This document shows, one piece after another, positions 1 through 11,426 of a stretch of 64,000 bases of DNA (position 1 is the stretch's first letter; each line of letters starts with the position of its first letter). A model generated the notes under the pieces. It saw nothing but the letters and a program-made list of their open reading frames with translations, ran no database searches and was not told the DNA's origin. The translations under genes and the position numbers were made by a program. This stretch comes from Tilletiopsis washingtonensis (taxonomy: Eukaryota > Basidiomycota > Exobasidiomycetes > Entylomatales), in contig NW_020312021.1 of NCBI RefSeq assembly GCF_003144115.1, positions 20,295 through 84,294 of the forward strand, read 5' to 3'.

Positions 1-1172
1 GCGGCGGACTCTTGAGCGCGAAGGAGGACCGAGAGCGCACTGCAGCATCCTGGCAGCCGCGTTCCGATGAGTACGGCAGACCCGCGATGCGGCGCGACGG
101 CTGTTCTGCGACGTCGTGCTGGCGGTCCTCGGCGACTGGAGCGCAATGCCGGCAGTCAGCGATATTCCTGTCGCCGCAGGGAGGGAGACGGACCTTCGCT
201 CCTGTAACGTTGCGCCATCGAGGCGCGGATCGCCTACATCTGGGTCTGCGGGCCGTAGACCTTTGTCGCTTCCAGCACCTGGGTCCAGCGAGATCAGTAC
301 CAGCTGCGCTCGGTCTCGCGACGTGCGTACCAGGTCGTCGTGCACTTCGGCGAGCATCGCTGCTGTCACGCCGTGCGTAGCACCACGCATCGTCGTGTCC
401 AGCGCAAGCTCGGTGGGAGGCGAGCCCTCACTGCTGGCGTGCCTACTCTGGTTGAGGGCGCGCTCGGCGGCTTCGGCACGGCGGCGCATGCTGCCCACGT
501 CCTCCTCCAGCCTCTGTGTATTGCGGAGCAGCTCCTTCGCCTGAGCGACATGCTCCTCGTTCTGCGTCTCAGCGGCCTCGAGCTTGAGTTCAGCGTCTTC
601 GAGGCGCAGCCAGGCTTGCTCTTTGCCGGCCCAGATCAGGTCGGCCTCTTGCTGCGACTTGGAGAACTCAAGCATCCACTCGTCGGCGCGTCCCTGCATG
701 CGCTTCAGCTGCGCCTCGAGCTGCTCGTTCTCGTGGCAGAGCTTCTCCTTGTCTAGAAGCGCTTGCCGCTTCTTCTCGTTCGCAGCTTTCAGGCTCGCCT
801 CGGAAGCGTGGAGCTGGCGAAGGCGCCGCAGCTCAGCGAGGAGGGCGCGTTATCAGAAGGAGTCCCGAACTCACACGTGCAAGAGCGCAATCCCGGCTTT
901 CCTCGTGGTCCCCCGCCAGGCAAGCCAGCTCACTCGCTTCTTCCTCCGCGCCTTCAAGAGCCAATTCTGCCGTCTCGAGCGCGGCTCTCTCGTACGCGAG
1001 GACGCGCTCCAGCATTCTGACGTGTGCGTTGAGGTTGCGGCGCTGACGGATGCGAGAAATGCCGGCCGAGCCCGCAGCGCTGTCGGCCAGGCATGTCCGC
1101 GATCAGCATCATGCGTGCAGCGGCGGGTAGTACATGCAGGACTCACAAATTGCTGTGCGCGACCATCGACAT
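1..1172 (-). CDS. Coiled-coil protein, 3' part cut by window edge
   Basis: Partial gene; the C-terminus lies beyond position 1. I place the start at 1172 (MSMVAHSN). Exon 1 is 1147-1172, followed by an intron at 1080-1146 and a 43-nt intron at 832-874; all phases close. The protein then reads SRIRQRRNLNAHVRMLERV followed by long heptad-like Glu/Ala/Leu/Lys stretches (for example EEEASELACLAG, KEKLCHENEQLEAQLKRM, RLEDAELKLEAAE), so most of the visible 330 or so residues should form a coiled coil. The last part before the edge is less helical and rich in Ser, Arg and Pro. No family is recognisable. A structural, cytoskeletal or tethering role would fit, but that is a guess from the coiled coil alone. 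Confidence 0.7.
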
Positions 1173-1972
1173 GGTGTGAGGCTGCCGTTGAGGCAAGGAG
1201 CGAGAGGCGTGCTGAGACGCGCGTGGCGATGAGCATGCGACTCGCGCAGCAGCGCAGGGCACACGCAGGAGGGTCGCGCGGCGAAGTGGATGCGCCGGAC
1301 AGCCGACACTGGCGGTGCCCAGAGGACACTTGGTGAGAGAGAGAGAGAGTGGAGGGAGGATGTGAGAGTCGTGAGGGTCGTGAGGGCTGTGAGTGGGCAG
1401 CTAGTGGCGGAGAGGTAAGGCAGGCTGCGCCACGGCGGACCGGGAGCGGGAGCAGCGCACGGCTTCGCTCGCGGCTGCACTAAGCTAAGCCTTGGCTCTG
1501 CATTCGTTCCGTTACGTCGATTACAAGGCTGCAGGCTCTGAGCCGGCGTCTTGAGCTTGATCGACTGCAAGAGGAGCCTGCCCGCTCAAAGAGGAAGGTG
1601 CCCGCACGGGCGGCGCGTCGCGACAGGAGCAACACGCGCAGCGCGCATGCGCCGAGGCCAGCGAGCCGCTGAGCGTCTGCACGAGAGAACCTTTGACAGC
1701 GCAGCCGTGCATGCCTCCCACCGTTGCAATCATGCTCCGGCGCCGAGGGCCGCAAGCTAGGATGACATTCGAACGAACGCCCATTCGGCGCTCTGCATGG
1801 CTGACAAGCGTGAGGCCCACGCGATCTCGCTTCTACAGCAGAGCGGCGACTTTCCACGCATGGCGTCCGAATATGCACTGACGACAGTCCAGTGGCTGGG
1901 TGACAGAGCTGCGCAGAGGAGACGTGCAGCGCGAAGGTGACTCGATGGTATTAGCAATGTGTGGACTGCGGC
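1173..1972. other. Intergenic, no gene seen
   Basis: About 800 bp between the start of the coiled-coil gene and the end of the histone deacetylase gene. A CT-rich stretch (in the minus sense, near 1335-1350) resembles a basidiomycete promoter or 5' leader. Short open frames here have no protein-like composition. Confidence 0.6.
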
Positions 1973-4104
1973 CTAGTGGCCGTGAAAGGCGCGCAGCTTC
2001 TCGGCGTGCTGGGCGAAGACCGCCTCGACCTCGCACAGCCAGCCCTCGTCGTTCTCGTCCTTTGTAGATCCTGCGCAGAGTGGTGAGCCGGCGCGGACAT
2101 GCGCGGCCGAGGGACTCACCGGCGGGCACGTCGAGCTGCGGCCGTTGTGCGTACGCCGGCCAGAGGTCGTGCAGCGGCACCTCCATCTGGCGAGTGAGGC
2201 AGCCATCCTCCGGATGGTCGCTCCAGCGGCCCAGCACTGCGGCGGTGACGGCCGCCGCGGTGCGCGCATGGTCGGCAGGTGTGTAGCCGCCTCCGCCAAG
2301 GACGAGCGTCGGCAGCTTCCAGGCGCGCACGGCCTGCACGGCGCGCACATACGCTGCGATGGAGAGGTTGTGCACGCCGCACGGGTCGCCGTACAGCGCA
2401 TCTGTGCCGCACTGCAGCACCACTGCATCAGGCTGCTCCGGCTCAGCACACGCCGGGCTGCTCAAGGTGTATGGACACTCACCTTGTACGCTTTGACTGC
2501 AGGCTCGATGCAGCTGTCCCACACACGCGCCACAGTGGCGTCGCTAGCGCCGGGTTGCAGCGGAAGGTTGAGGGCGTGCGCTGGCGCTGCGACCGGTCCA
2601 GACGGCGCATGGAGCGAGCCTGCGGCGGCTTCGTGTGGCGCGTCACCGCTGGGCGACTCGTCGTTGTCGGTCGACGGGGACGCAGCTCGGGAACTACGAG
2701 GCGCGCGCTCACTGCCGCCTGCGGGGAAGAAGCCTCTTGCAAAGTAGTGCACGCTGAGCGTGAGGACGGACGGCGAGTTGTACCACGCCTCCTCGACGCC
2801 GTCGCCCCAGTGCAGGTCCAAGTCGAGATAGAGGATGCGCTCCCATCGCCGTCGAGCAGGTGCGGGCTCCTGAGCTGCGTCGGATGCTGCGGCATGTTGC
2901 TGCACGCCGGCGTCTGGGGCTTCTCCCTGCGACACGGCCGCGGCGGCCTCAGCAGCTCGACGGATGTCTTCTGGCCGTGCGCCAAAGCCGAGACGCGGAG
3001 CTTTCTGTAGACGCGAGGCGTCGTCGTCGGCTCGGCGCTTTGCTGGCGCTGGTGTGATCGCCTTGGGCTTCGGCACAGGCTTGCGCATCGTTAGCATTGC
3101 GAGCACGGCGTCTGAAACGTAACTTCGCGGAGTCAGCGCAGTGGCGGGGAAGAGCAATGGCTGGATACTGCGCATCTATGCTCACCAGAAGCCGCTCGCG
3201 CGCGCACGACGTGCATGGTGGCTGGGCAAACACAGGCATCCGGTGTGAGTGGCAGCGCCCGGCATCAGGCCGGTGGCCGCGACTCACCGCCCTCCGTCCC
3301 AGAGCAGAGCCACGTCAAAGCTGCCGTTTCGCAGCGCTTTTGCCGCATCCACTGCTGCACCAGCCAGAGCGAGGGCATAGGTACGCAGCTCTGCGAAGCG
3401 CGGCGTGTCCTGGCAGATGCAGTCAGCGCGTGGAGCCTGCTCTCTGGGCTTCGTGTGTCCTGCGTGCCGCGCCAACCCGCAGCTTCAGCTGGCCGCTTCT
3501 AGTCCTCCTTAGATCACTCAGAGCCCAAGTCGCGGCATTGCTCATGATCTGTCAAGGCCTCGCGTCCCGCTGTGACTCATTCCGCCCACGCCTTCCTCGT
3601 ACGCACCTCGTCGAGTCCCTCCTCTTGGCCACCTGCACTCGCATTCTCGTCGAGCAGAACATCGACGAAGCTGGCGGCGTGGTAGGCGAGGAGATCTGCT
3701 CGCCTTCCCATCTGTGGGATTCTGAGCGTCGCAGCTGGGCCGTGCTGCCGCGCTACGACGGCAGCGTCTGCAGCGTCTACATCGCCGGCGAGGAGGCGCA
3801 CCAGCTCGTGCTCTTCCGCGCTGCCCACACCAGCTGCTTCGACGTCTGACGCTGACGCCGACGCTGCGCCGGACTCAGGCGTCTGTATGAGACCGCAATG
3901 CCAGGCCAGTGCATGGACGAGGCGCGAGCGGCCGGCGCTGGCGGGCAAGGCGTTGGCGGCGCGGAGAAGCGCCGGCGAGAGGACGTAGGCGACGCGCGGC
4001 TGCGGCGGGCTGCCGACCTGGGGCACGTCCATGCGCCGCAGCAGCTGCGCACTGCGAGCAGCACGCGCAAAGGACGAAAGCAGCCGCTCGGCGGATGAGC
4101 GCAA
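1973..4104 (-). CDS. Class I (HDAC8/Hos1-like) histone deacetylase
   Basis: Zn-dependent lysine deacetylase, predicted 568 aa from six exons (3607-4104, 3288-3409, 3186-3221, 2483-3122, 2120-2432, 1973-2070), including a 36-nt microexon; all phases match. Landmarks in order: RVAYVLSPALL near the N-terminus, RTYALALAGA, the active-site pair in DGGRHHARRA, GFCYVSDAVLAML, the Zn-ligand motif YLDLDLHWGDGV, LQCGTDALYGDP with the third Zn-ligand Asp, and the catalytic Tyr in LGGGGYTPADHAR. Between CYVSDAVLAML and the Zn motif there is an insertion of roughly 75 low-complexity residues rich in Ala, Lys and Pro, which makes the protein longer than usual for the family. The His normally after the Zn-ligand His (LHHGD) is Trp here. 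Head-to-head with GSH2, 446 bp apart. The start at 4104 is the upstream Met; an alternative in-frame Met is at 4032. Confidence 0.93.
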
Positions 4105-4550
4105 GGGACGATGCGGTATAGAGACGGCTGCGGAGTGGGTGGAGGTGAGCGAAGGACGAGACGCGCGGCATTAGGGAGGTGGAGGCGAGCTTCGTCCGCG
4201 AAGCCGCTCGCTCCCATTGTCGTGGCAGGCGCTCTGACCTCGTTCGGACGAGGCTTGCAAGACTTGGCCCAGACCAGAGCCGAGTGTTGGTTATTCTGAG
4301 CCCAACTTCAAGCCTTGGGGCCCTTTTGCATGCATCAGTGGGGGCGAAGAGTCTGGAGCAGCTGCGGAAGGATGCCTCGGGAGCCGGGAGTGGAGGATCG
4401 AGGGTCCTACGCGCGCGGCCGCGCGCGATATCTCCGGCCGGCGCCGAGCACGCCTTCGCAGCCGGGCTCGATGCCGCGACCGCGCCCAGGCACGCCCGGC
4501 CTTCTTCTTCCTACCACCACACACTCGCCGACTGTAAGCACCCGCGCAGC
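4105..4550. promoter_or_regulatory. Divergent promoter region, HDAC / GSH2
   Basis: 446 bp between two divergent start codons. No TATA element or known operator was recognised. It must carry the upstream control of both genes. Confidence 0.5.
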
Positions 4551-6352
4551 ATGTCCGCCTATCCGCCGGCGCTGCAGCCTGCCCAGCTGGCGCAGCTCAG
4601 CCACGATGCGCGCGACTTTGCCCTCTCGCGCGGCCTCGCCTACCGCCCGCTGCCGGCCACTGGCGCCGCACCGCCGCAGAGCAGCGCCATCCACGCGCCG
4701 CTCGCACTGCTGCCGACGCCGTGGCCGCGCGAGGCATACGCTCATGCGCAGCGCCTCATGCCGCTCTACTCGGCCCTCTATGCGCGCGTCGCGGCCGACG
4801 GCGACTGGCTCGAGGCGACGCTGCGCCTGGCCGTGCGCGGCGACTCCTTTGCCGAGGCGCTCTGGCGCGTCTGGCAGGAGCATGGCCGGTCAAACGAGCA
4901 GGTGCGTGTGGTGTGCGGTTCTTTCTGGAGGCCTGCTGTGCAGACACGCGCCTGCAAGGAGAGCAGATCGCGACGATGCACCCGGCACGAGCCGTCCTTG
5001 CCGTGCCCAGCGACTAGCCGGGCATGCGCCAGAAGCGCTTGTCCAGGCGAAGGCTTGGAGATTGCACGCTGACGAATCGCCTCGCTCACAGCTACAGCTC
5101 GGCCTCTTCCGATCAGACTATCTGCTGCACGCGCCAGCCGGCTCGTCGAGCGCGCCGCGGCTCAGGCAGGTCGAGTTCAACACCATCTCTTCGTCCTTTG
5201 GCGCTCTGTCAGGGCACGTCTCTGCGCTGCACGCTCACTTCCTGCGGGCGCATCCGCATCTCTTCCCCGCCGGCGCTGAGGTGGCGCCCAATTCTCCCCT
5301 CGCAAGTCTGGCTGGCGGTCTGGCTGCTGCGCACGAAGCCTACGTCAAGGAGCGCGGCGCGGCGGATGCAAGAGTGCTCTTCGTTGTGCAAGACGGCGAG
5401 CGCAATGCCTTTGACCAGCGTGCGATTGAGTGGGAGCTCTCGGAGCGGTGAGTCGTGTCAGCCACATGTCTTGGGCCACAACGATAACACTCGCTGCAGC
5501 TACCACGTCCGCGTGCATCGTGCGACGTTTGCCGCGCTCGGCGCTGCGGCCGCCGTCTCGTCCACAGGCGAGCTGGAGCTGCGCGACCCGCTCGACAATT
5601 CGCCGTTTGCCGTCTCGGTCGTGTACTTCCGTGCAGGCTACGGGCCGGACGACTACAAGGGACAGAGCGACTGGGACACGCGCGCACTGCTGGAGCGCAG
5701 CGCCGCAATCAAGTGCCCTAGCGTTGCGCTGCAGCTGGCGGGCGCCAAGCGCGTGCAGCAGGCATTGGCCGCGCCTGGGGTGCTCGAACGCTTCCTGCTG
5801 GACCCGGCACGGGGCGCAGTGCTGCCTGCGACCGACGTCGACGCGCTTCGAGAGAGCTTCATGGGCATGTGGCCGCTCGACAACTCCGACGAGGGCCGGG
5901 AAGGGACGCGCCTGGCACAGGAGGAGGCGCATCGTTTCGTGCTCAAGCCGATGCGCGAGGGCGGCGGCAACAACGTCTATCGCGGCGACATTCCGCGCGC
6001 ACTCGCCGAGATGCGTGCCCGCGACGCGGCTGCCGGCCCCGGCGCCGACGAGAAGCAGACGTACATCCTGATGGAGCTCATCGACGTGCCGCCGAGCAGC
6101 GGGGCATACCTGCTGCGCGCGCCGCCGGGCGGCACGCGCGACAATGCGCCCGAGGCAGCCGCCGTCCGCGCCGAGGACACGGTGTCGGAGCTCGGCACGT
6201 ACGGCTTCGCGCTGTTCCGGGCGCAAGCCGGCCGCGCCGAGGAGCTGCGCATGCACAGCGAGGGGCACCTGCTGCGGACAAAGGCGCGAGAGAGCGACGA
6301 GGGCGGTGTGGCTGTCGGCTTCAGTGTCCTCGACAGTCCTCTGCTGGTCTAG
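4551..6352 (+). CDS. GSH2: Glutathione synthetase
   Basis: Joins gamma-glutamylcysteine and glycine with ATP to make glutathione; cytosolic, ATP-grasp fold, eukaryotic type. Predicted 519 aa in three exons (4551-4901, 5092-5447, 5500-6352) with closing phases. Family landmarks: LGLFRSDYLLH and RQVEFNTISSSFGAL for substrate binding, YFRAGYGPDDY, CPSVALQLAGAKRVQQAL, the Gly-rich ATP loop KPMREGGGNNVYRGDIP, YILMELIDVP, and the C-terminal ELGTYGF and LLRTKARESDEGGVAVGF. The start MSAYPPALQ gives a normal length for the family. Its stop lies only 11 bp from the stop of the convergent SmgGDS-like gene, so their 3' UTRs must overlap or be extremely short. No missing key residue was noticed. Confidence 0.97.
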
Positions 6353-6363
6353 CGAAATACATG

Positions 6364-8844
6364 TCATTGATCCTCCTGGCTGCTCAGTGCTGTGAGGCGC
6401 GCCGACAACTTCACTGCCACCTCGTGCTGCGCTCCCTCGCCTCGCCGCTCCCTTGCCTCTGCTGTCCGGCCTCCTTGAGCAAGCTCGCGCACCGGTCCCG
6501 CGACCTGCTGCACAAGCGAGCGCGTCTTGTCGTCAAGCGTGTCAGCAGTGCAGGGCTCGAGTAGCGTGCTGACGAGGGTGCATGCGTTGGCCACAATCGC
6601 GGGCGACGAGTTGGGCGTCCAGAGCACGAGGCGCAGCCGGTCGCACGCCGTCTTGGGCGGCCTGGGCACTTCAGTGCGCGTGGACGCTGCAGAGTCGGCG
6701 GTGCCCTGCCGCTGCGGCGCCCGCGGCGAGCGCTCGTCGGACTCTTCCTCCCGCGCGAGGAAGAGCGCCTCGAGAACGAGTGATCCTGAGGGGCGGTGTG
6801 AGCAATTGCGATCGCGGCAGCCAGACCGACTCACGTCCTTGAGACTCGGAAGCCAGCAGCGTCAGAGCAAAGATGGCCTCGTTGGTGAGGATCGGGTACT
6901 TGCTGCTGGCGCCCAGCATGGCAGCCAGCGCGTCTGCCACGGGTGCACGCACGAAGCGGGAGCGCGCCTCGGACCGCCGCCGCCGCTCGTCGTCGCTGTC
7001 GCCCGCAGCACTTGCCGCAAAGAGTGCGCGCAGGCCGTTGACGAGGATGCGCGTGCCTTCCAGCCGAGTGGGCGCGTCTTGCGTGCGGCCGACGAGCTCT
7101 AGCACGGCTGCGAGTGGCGCCTCTGCCTCGGGCGTCGCAGGCGGGCAGACGAGGGCCATGGCATTTTCTGGCACGCCAGCGAGGAGATGCTTGAGCAGGC
7201 CGACGGTGGCAAACTGCAGCGGCTGCACGCCATCGTATCGAGTCGCCAGGAAGGGCACAACGGCGGACACGAACCCTCGCTCGCCCAGAACGCTCTTGTT
7301 TGCCGCCGGAATCGCGAGATTCTTGAGCAGTCCGACGGCGCCGTACGCGAGCTTCGGGTCTGGAGCCTGAGCGCCCAGCAGCGACGATAGTGTCGGCAGC
7401 AGCTGCGCATGTTGCGCCAGCGCCAAGCAATGCTCATCTGGAGAGGGAGTCAGCGCTGGCAGCGCGACCCGGTCGACTCACTCACCCTTGCGTGCCAGGT
7501 TGCCGAGGCCGAGCAGAGCAGTGCTCTGCAGATCTGAGCGGTCTCGCCGGGCCAGCCACTCGCGGCACAGCTCGACGAACCACGCAGACTCGCCGGCACT
7601 GCCGAAGAGCAGCTCCATGTTCTCGTCTGCCGCGCTGATCCCAACGAGCGCGCGCGCGGCGTCTGCCTTGACAAGCCCAAAGGCCTTGGCCTCGTCGCTG
7701 GGCTGCTCGGGCGATCCGCTGAGCGTGGGCGGCAGGGTCGCCACATCGAGGAAGCGAGCCAGGAGCGCCAGAGGGCACGCCGGCATGGCGTGGGTATGGC
7801 CCTCGAGCTCTGGCGCCGCGAGCATCGCACGCGTGCGGAACGACGCAGATCGCCGAGACGCGGCGTCGAAGAGTGCCAGCAGGCTGGACACGAGGTCGAT
7901 GTCTGACGAGAGCAGCTCGAGCGCTTCGTCTGCGTCCAGCCCCGCAGGCACGTCTGTGGCGTCCAGAAAGGGCAGCAGCGGACGGAAGAGGCCCGCATAG
8001 CCCTGCCCCTCGCACAGCGTCTCCAGAGGCTCGGCGTGCAGACTCATGTGCTCAAGCCCGGCGATCGGCTCGTCCTTGTCACGCCGGTCGTCGGCCTCGT
8101 CGGCGCGCTCCTGCGACTCTTCCACGGCGCACGCATCGCTGAGCACACGCGCGAGCCACGTCGCCGTGCTCTGCCGCGCCTCCCATTCGGTGTCCGGCTC
8201 GCGCGTCCAGCAGAGCGGCACGTACAGGCGGGCGTCGCAGACGAGGCCGACGAGCGTGTGCAGAGCCTCTGGCGAGCGGAGTGCGCGCTGCGCGGCGACG
8301 TGCTCGAGCGTCAGGTTGAGCAGCGCGCCGGCCGCCGTGCGCACCTGCGCCAGCGCAGCCGGGGAGAGGGGCCCCGCCGAGGCGAGATGCAGCGCGAGCA
8401 GCGCGATGACCGGCTGCGCGGCGCCGACCGCGAGCAGCACATCTCGGTTCTCGACTGCCGCCGCGAGTCAGCACTCCGGCCCATCGCTCGCAGACACCAG
8501 ACGCACCACAGTCGATCGCCAGGTTCGCCAGCGTGCGCATCGCCTGCACGCGCGCCTCGGCGGACCCCGCACCCTCCTCCGCGACGGCGGCGCGCAGCAC
8601 CTGCACGACGAGCCGCGGCAGCTCCGTCTCGCCGAGCTCCGCGCGCGACGCATCTGTGCAGCGCTCGGTGAGCAGTCTGCCGGCGCGCGAGCGCACTCGA
8701 CGCACCTGTGCGCAGCGCATCGGCCAGCGGGCGCAGGACCGCCGCGGCGGCTGCGAGGTCTGCCGGGCTGGCGAGCGGCGCGAGCTGCGGCACGCGTGCG
8801 GCCACGATGGCGTGCAGCTCGCCCAGCGCGTCGGCAAGGGACAT
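6364..8844 (-). CDS. Armadillo-repeat protein, SmgGDS (RAP1GDS1)-like
   Basis: Predicted 759 aa, five exons (8706-8844, 8507-8653, 7486-8454, 6835-7437, 6364-6785), all phases closing. The protein is almost wholly armadillo-like helical repeats, for example RTLANLAID, GALLNLTLEHVAAQRAL, ALLGLGNLARKDEHC, GAVGLLKNLAIPAANK and GTRILVNGLRALF, with the Asn-Leu core typical of ARM repeats. The order and length resemble RAP1GDS1/SmgGDS, a chaperone and GDP-dissociation stimulator for small Rho/Rap-type GTPases in the cytosol. A different ARM-repeat function cannot be excluded. The start at 8844 (MSLADALGEL) is chosen because the sequence upstream is not protein-like. A Glu/Asp-rich loop (about residues 205-225) interrupts the repeats. 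Confidence 0.8.
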
Positions 8845-9279
8845 GGGCGTGAGATCGATGAGGGAGAGAGGGTGATGTGGAGGGATGCCTAGGCTGAGAG
8901 CCGCCGGCGCGCGGCCGCCTCGAGCCCCGAGCTGAGGCTGTGCAGGGCGCGCGCGCACGTGACGCGCCGCCCCGCGCGCTGTTCCCACGCGAATGGGCCC
9001 CGCTGCTGAAGTACCATGGCTGTGCGCTCGACCTTCGGGTCTCAAGCTGCAGGTGGGACGCCCTGCAGTCCCTCCAAAGACGTGTCGAGACACAGTTCGA
9101 TCCAAAGACGTGTCGAGACACAGTTCGATCAGGCGAGGTGTGGATATGGATCGTTGAAGCTGTGAGAGACAATGACGTGGGTCTACAGGTACAGGAGCGA
9201 GACGGGGTCGGGTAGCCGAGAGAGGGTGAGGCGGGGACAGGAAGCTCGAAGCGGAGTGGCGTGGAGAGCCACGCCACGC
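8845..9279. other. Intergenic region upstream of the SmgGDS-like gene
   Basis: 435 bp holding the promoter of the SmgGDS-like gene and the 3' flank of the MFS gene. The only structure seen is a 28-bp perfect tandem duplication, listed separately. Confidence 0.5.
9073..9128. repeat. 28-bp perfect tandem duplication
   Basis: Two identical adjacent copies (9073-9100 and 9101-9128) of a 28-nt unit. The unit contains the inverted repeat GTGTC-GA-GACAC, so each copy could form a small hairpin or a dyad binding site. It is intergenic, just downstream of the MFS gene and upstream of the SmgGDS-like gene. Function unknown. Confidence 0.9.
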
Positions 9280-11426
9280 TCAGTAGCGGTACTTGAAGTA
9301 CGGCGAGGCGTCGCCCATGTCGGCAAGCACCTCGCGCGGGATGCGCTGCGCCTCGCCAGAGTCGAGCATGCGCTGCTTCTTCTTGTTGGCGATGTAGAGG
9401 AAGAGCACGTTGAGCGCCGAGGTGAGGATCGCAACTGCGTTCATGGCGACGTTGATCTTGCACGCGAGCTCGTAGCGGGGAGCCGTGCGAGCGGGGAAGA
9501 TGTTGCTGGAGATGGTGCCGGCAAGGCCGCCAACGCCGACCTGAATGGCGATGGCAACACCACGCTTCGTCGTCGAGGCGACGTTCTGCGAGACGAGCGC
9601 GACAATCGAGGGGAAGGCGGCGTAGGAGCCAGCAGCGGCGAGGAAGGTAGCACCGTAGCGGACGTTGGGCGTGTGCGAGGTGAGCAGGATCGCCCAGCCG
9701 ACGAGGCTCAGCGAGGTGCCTGCGATCATGCCGGCGGAGCGGTTCTCGAAGCGGTCAGCGCCCCAGGCGAACACCACGACGAGCAGAGCGGCGACGATGT
9801 AGACGGGGACGGTGAGGAGCTGGCTCTTGATCGGGTCGTAGCCGAGCGAGATGCGCAGGATGGACGGCAGCGTGAGGGCGATCGAGTAGAGCGGCGTGAT
9901 GCACGAGATGTACGTGAGGAGCGACCTATGAAGCGAATAATCGATGAGTGACGGTGATTGGAGCACAGTCCGCCGCATCAGACTCACCAGTACACCTTCC
10001 AGTCCGTGAGACCGGCGCGGACGAACTTCCACTGGAACGAGGTGTTGAAGGGCGTGGCCGTCGCGTCGTGGGCAAGCGTGTACTGCATGTGCTCCTTCTC
10101 GGCCTCGGTGAGGAACTTCGCATCCTTGTGTCCATCGAAGAGCACCCAGTATGAGACGACACCCGCGACGATGGTCAGGATGCCCTCGACCTGAAGGCGA
10201 CAAGACGAGTCAGCCAAAGTCAGACAGGAAACCTCCCCCTCCCCTCCCTCTCGTCCTTCCCCCTCCCTTTCCTCGTAGGAAAACTCACCAAGAAAATGTA
10301 CGACCACGGCTCCATGCTCGTGTTGCGGATGTGGACGAGGCCGTAGGCGAGCAGACCGCCGAACGCGCCGGCGATGGTGGCCGCAGAGAAGAACATGCCG
10401 ATGCGGAGCTGGATGGCGCGGCGGGGGTAGAGCGTCGAGATGTACCATGTCACACCGGGGAAAAGACCGGCCTCGAAGCCGCCGAGGAGGATGCGCATCG
10501 CCAGAAGACCCTCAAAGTTCTTCACAAACGCTGTGCACATCATGATGATGCCCCACTGAAGCGAGGAGGAGGTGTGAGAGGGGAAAGAAGGGGGAAGGAG
10601 GGGGGAAACGTACGAGCACCACGATGCAGGGCAGGTAGATCTTGGCGCCGTACTTCTTGAGCAGGATGTTGGAAGGAACCTCGAGAAGGCAATAAAGTGC
10701 GAAGAAGGCCGAGAGGGCACCGGCATACTCGGAGTCGGTGAGCTTGAGGGACTTGTTCATGCCGGCCGTCTTGGCGTTGCCGATGGCGCTGCGGTCGAGG
10801 AAGGAGAACAGGTACAGGACCTGCGAGCAAGGGCGGCAGTATGTCAGCAGCTGCTGCAGACAACATGGAGAGGACGAGAAGAAGTGCAAAAGGCGGCAAT
10901 CGAGGCTTGCTCGAGTGTGGGATGGTGCAGAGGGGTCGCGAGGAGGAGGAGCAGGGGCACCGAGGCGCGCGGCGCGCACGTGACGCGTCGCGCGCACGGC
11001 CTCACACCGCGCCGCGACGGCGGCGCGAGGCTGCCTGCCAACCACCACATCCTTCTCCCACCACATCTGTCGAACCACAGGCAGACCACAGCGCGCTGTG
11101 TATGTGTGCAGCCCAGCCCAGCGCGAGCGGAGAGGCGCGTTTCCGGCCTCGCCGCCCGCCGATCTGATGCGGCGCCTCGACCAACCCGTCCCCAAGCTCG
11201 GCGAATCCTTCTACTACTCGCAGCTACTCACCGCGCACACCGGAAGCACACGCCAATCAATCTTGGACATTATGCGGTTTGTCTCGGCAACGTCGTGCTC
11301 GGAGTGCTCGGGCTCGTCGACGCCGGCGGTGAGGGTGGTGGTGACGGGTGCGCCGCCGTCGAGGCCGTCGACCTTCTTCTCGTCGAACGAGGCCGAGTCG
11401 GGCGTCTGCTGGGCAGGGTGCGACAT
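9280..11426 (-). CDS. MFS transporter, anion:cation symporter (Dal5/Tna1-like) family
   Basis: Plasma-membrane permease of the major facilitator superfamily; the ACS family takes up allantoate, nicotinate, pantothenate and similar organic anions with protons. Predicted 505 aa from five exons (11232-11426, 10614-10820, 10289-10555, 9988-10190, 9280-9925); all phases close. Typical features are a hydrophilic N-terminal tail ending KIDWRVLPV, the TM1 segment LYLFSFLDRSAIGNAK, the loop motif YCLLEVPSNILLKK, RILLGGFEAGLFPGVTWY, YPRRAIQLRIGMF, and about 12 hydrophobic segments. The central loop around the HKDAKFLTEAEKEHM motif is characteristic of the family. The first intron is unusually long (411 nt, 10821-11231). 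The substrate cannot be read from sequence. Confidence 0.95.
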
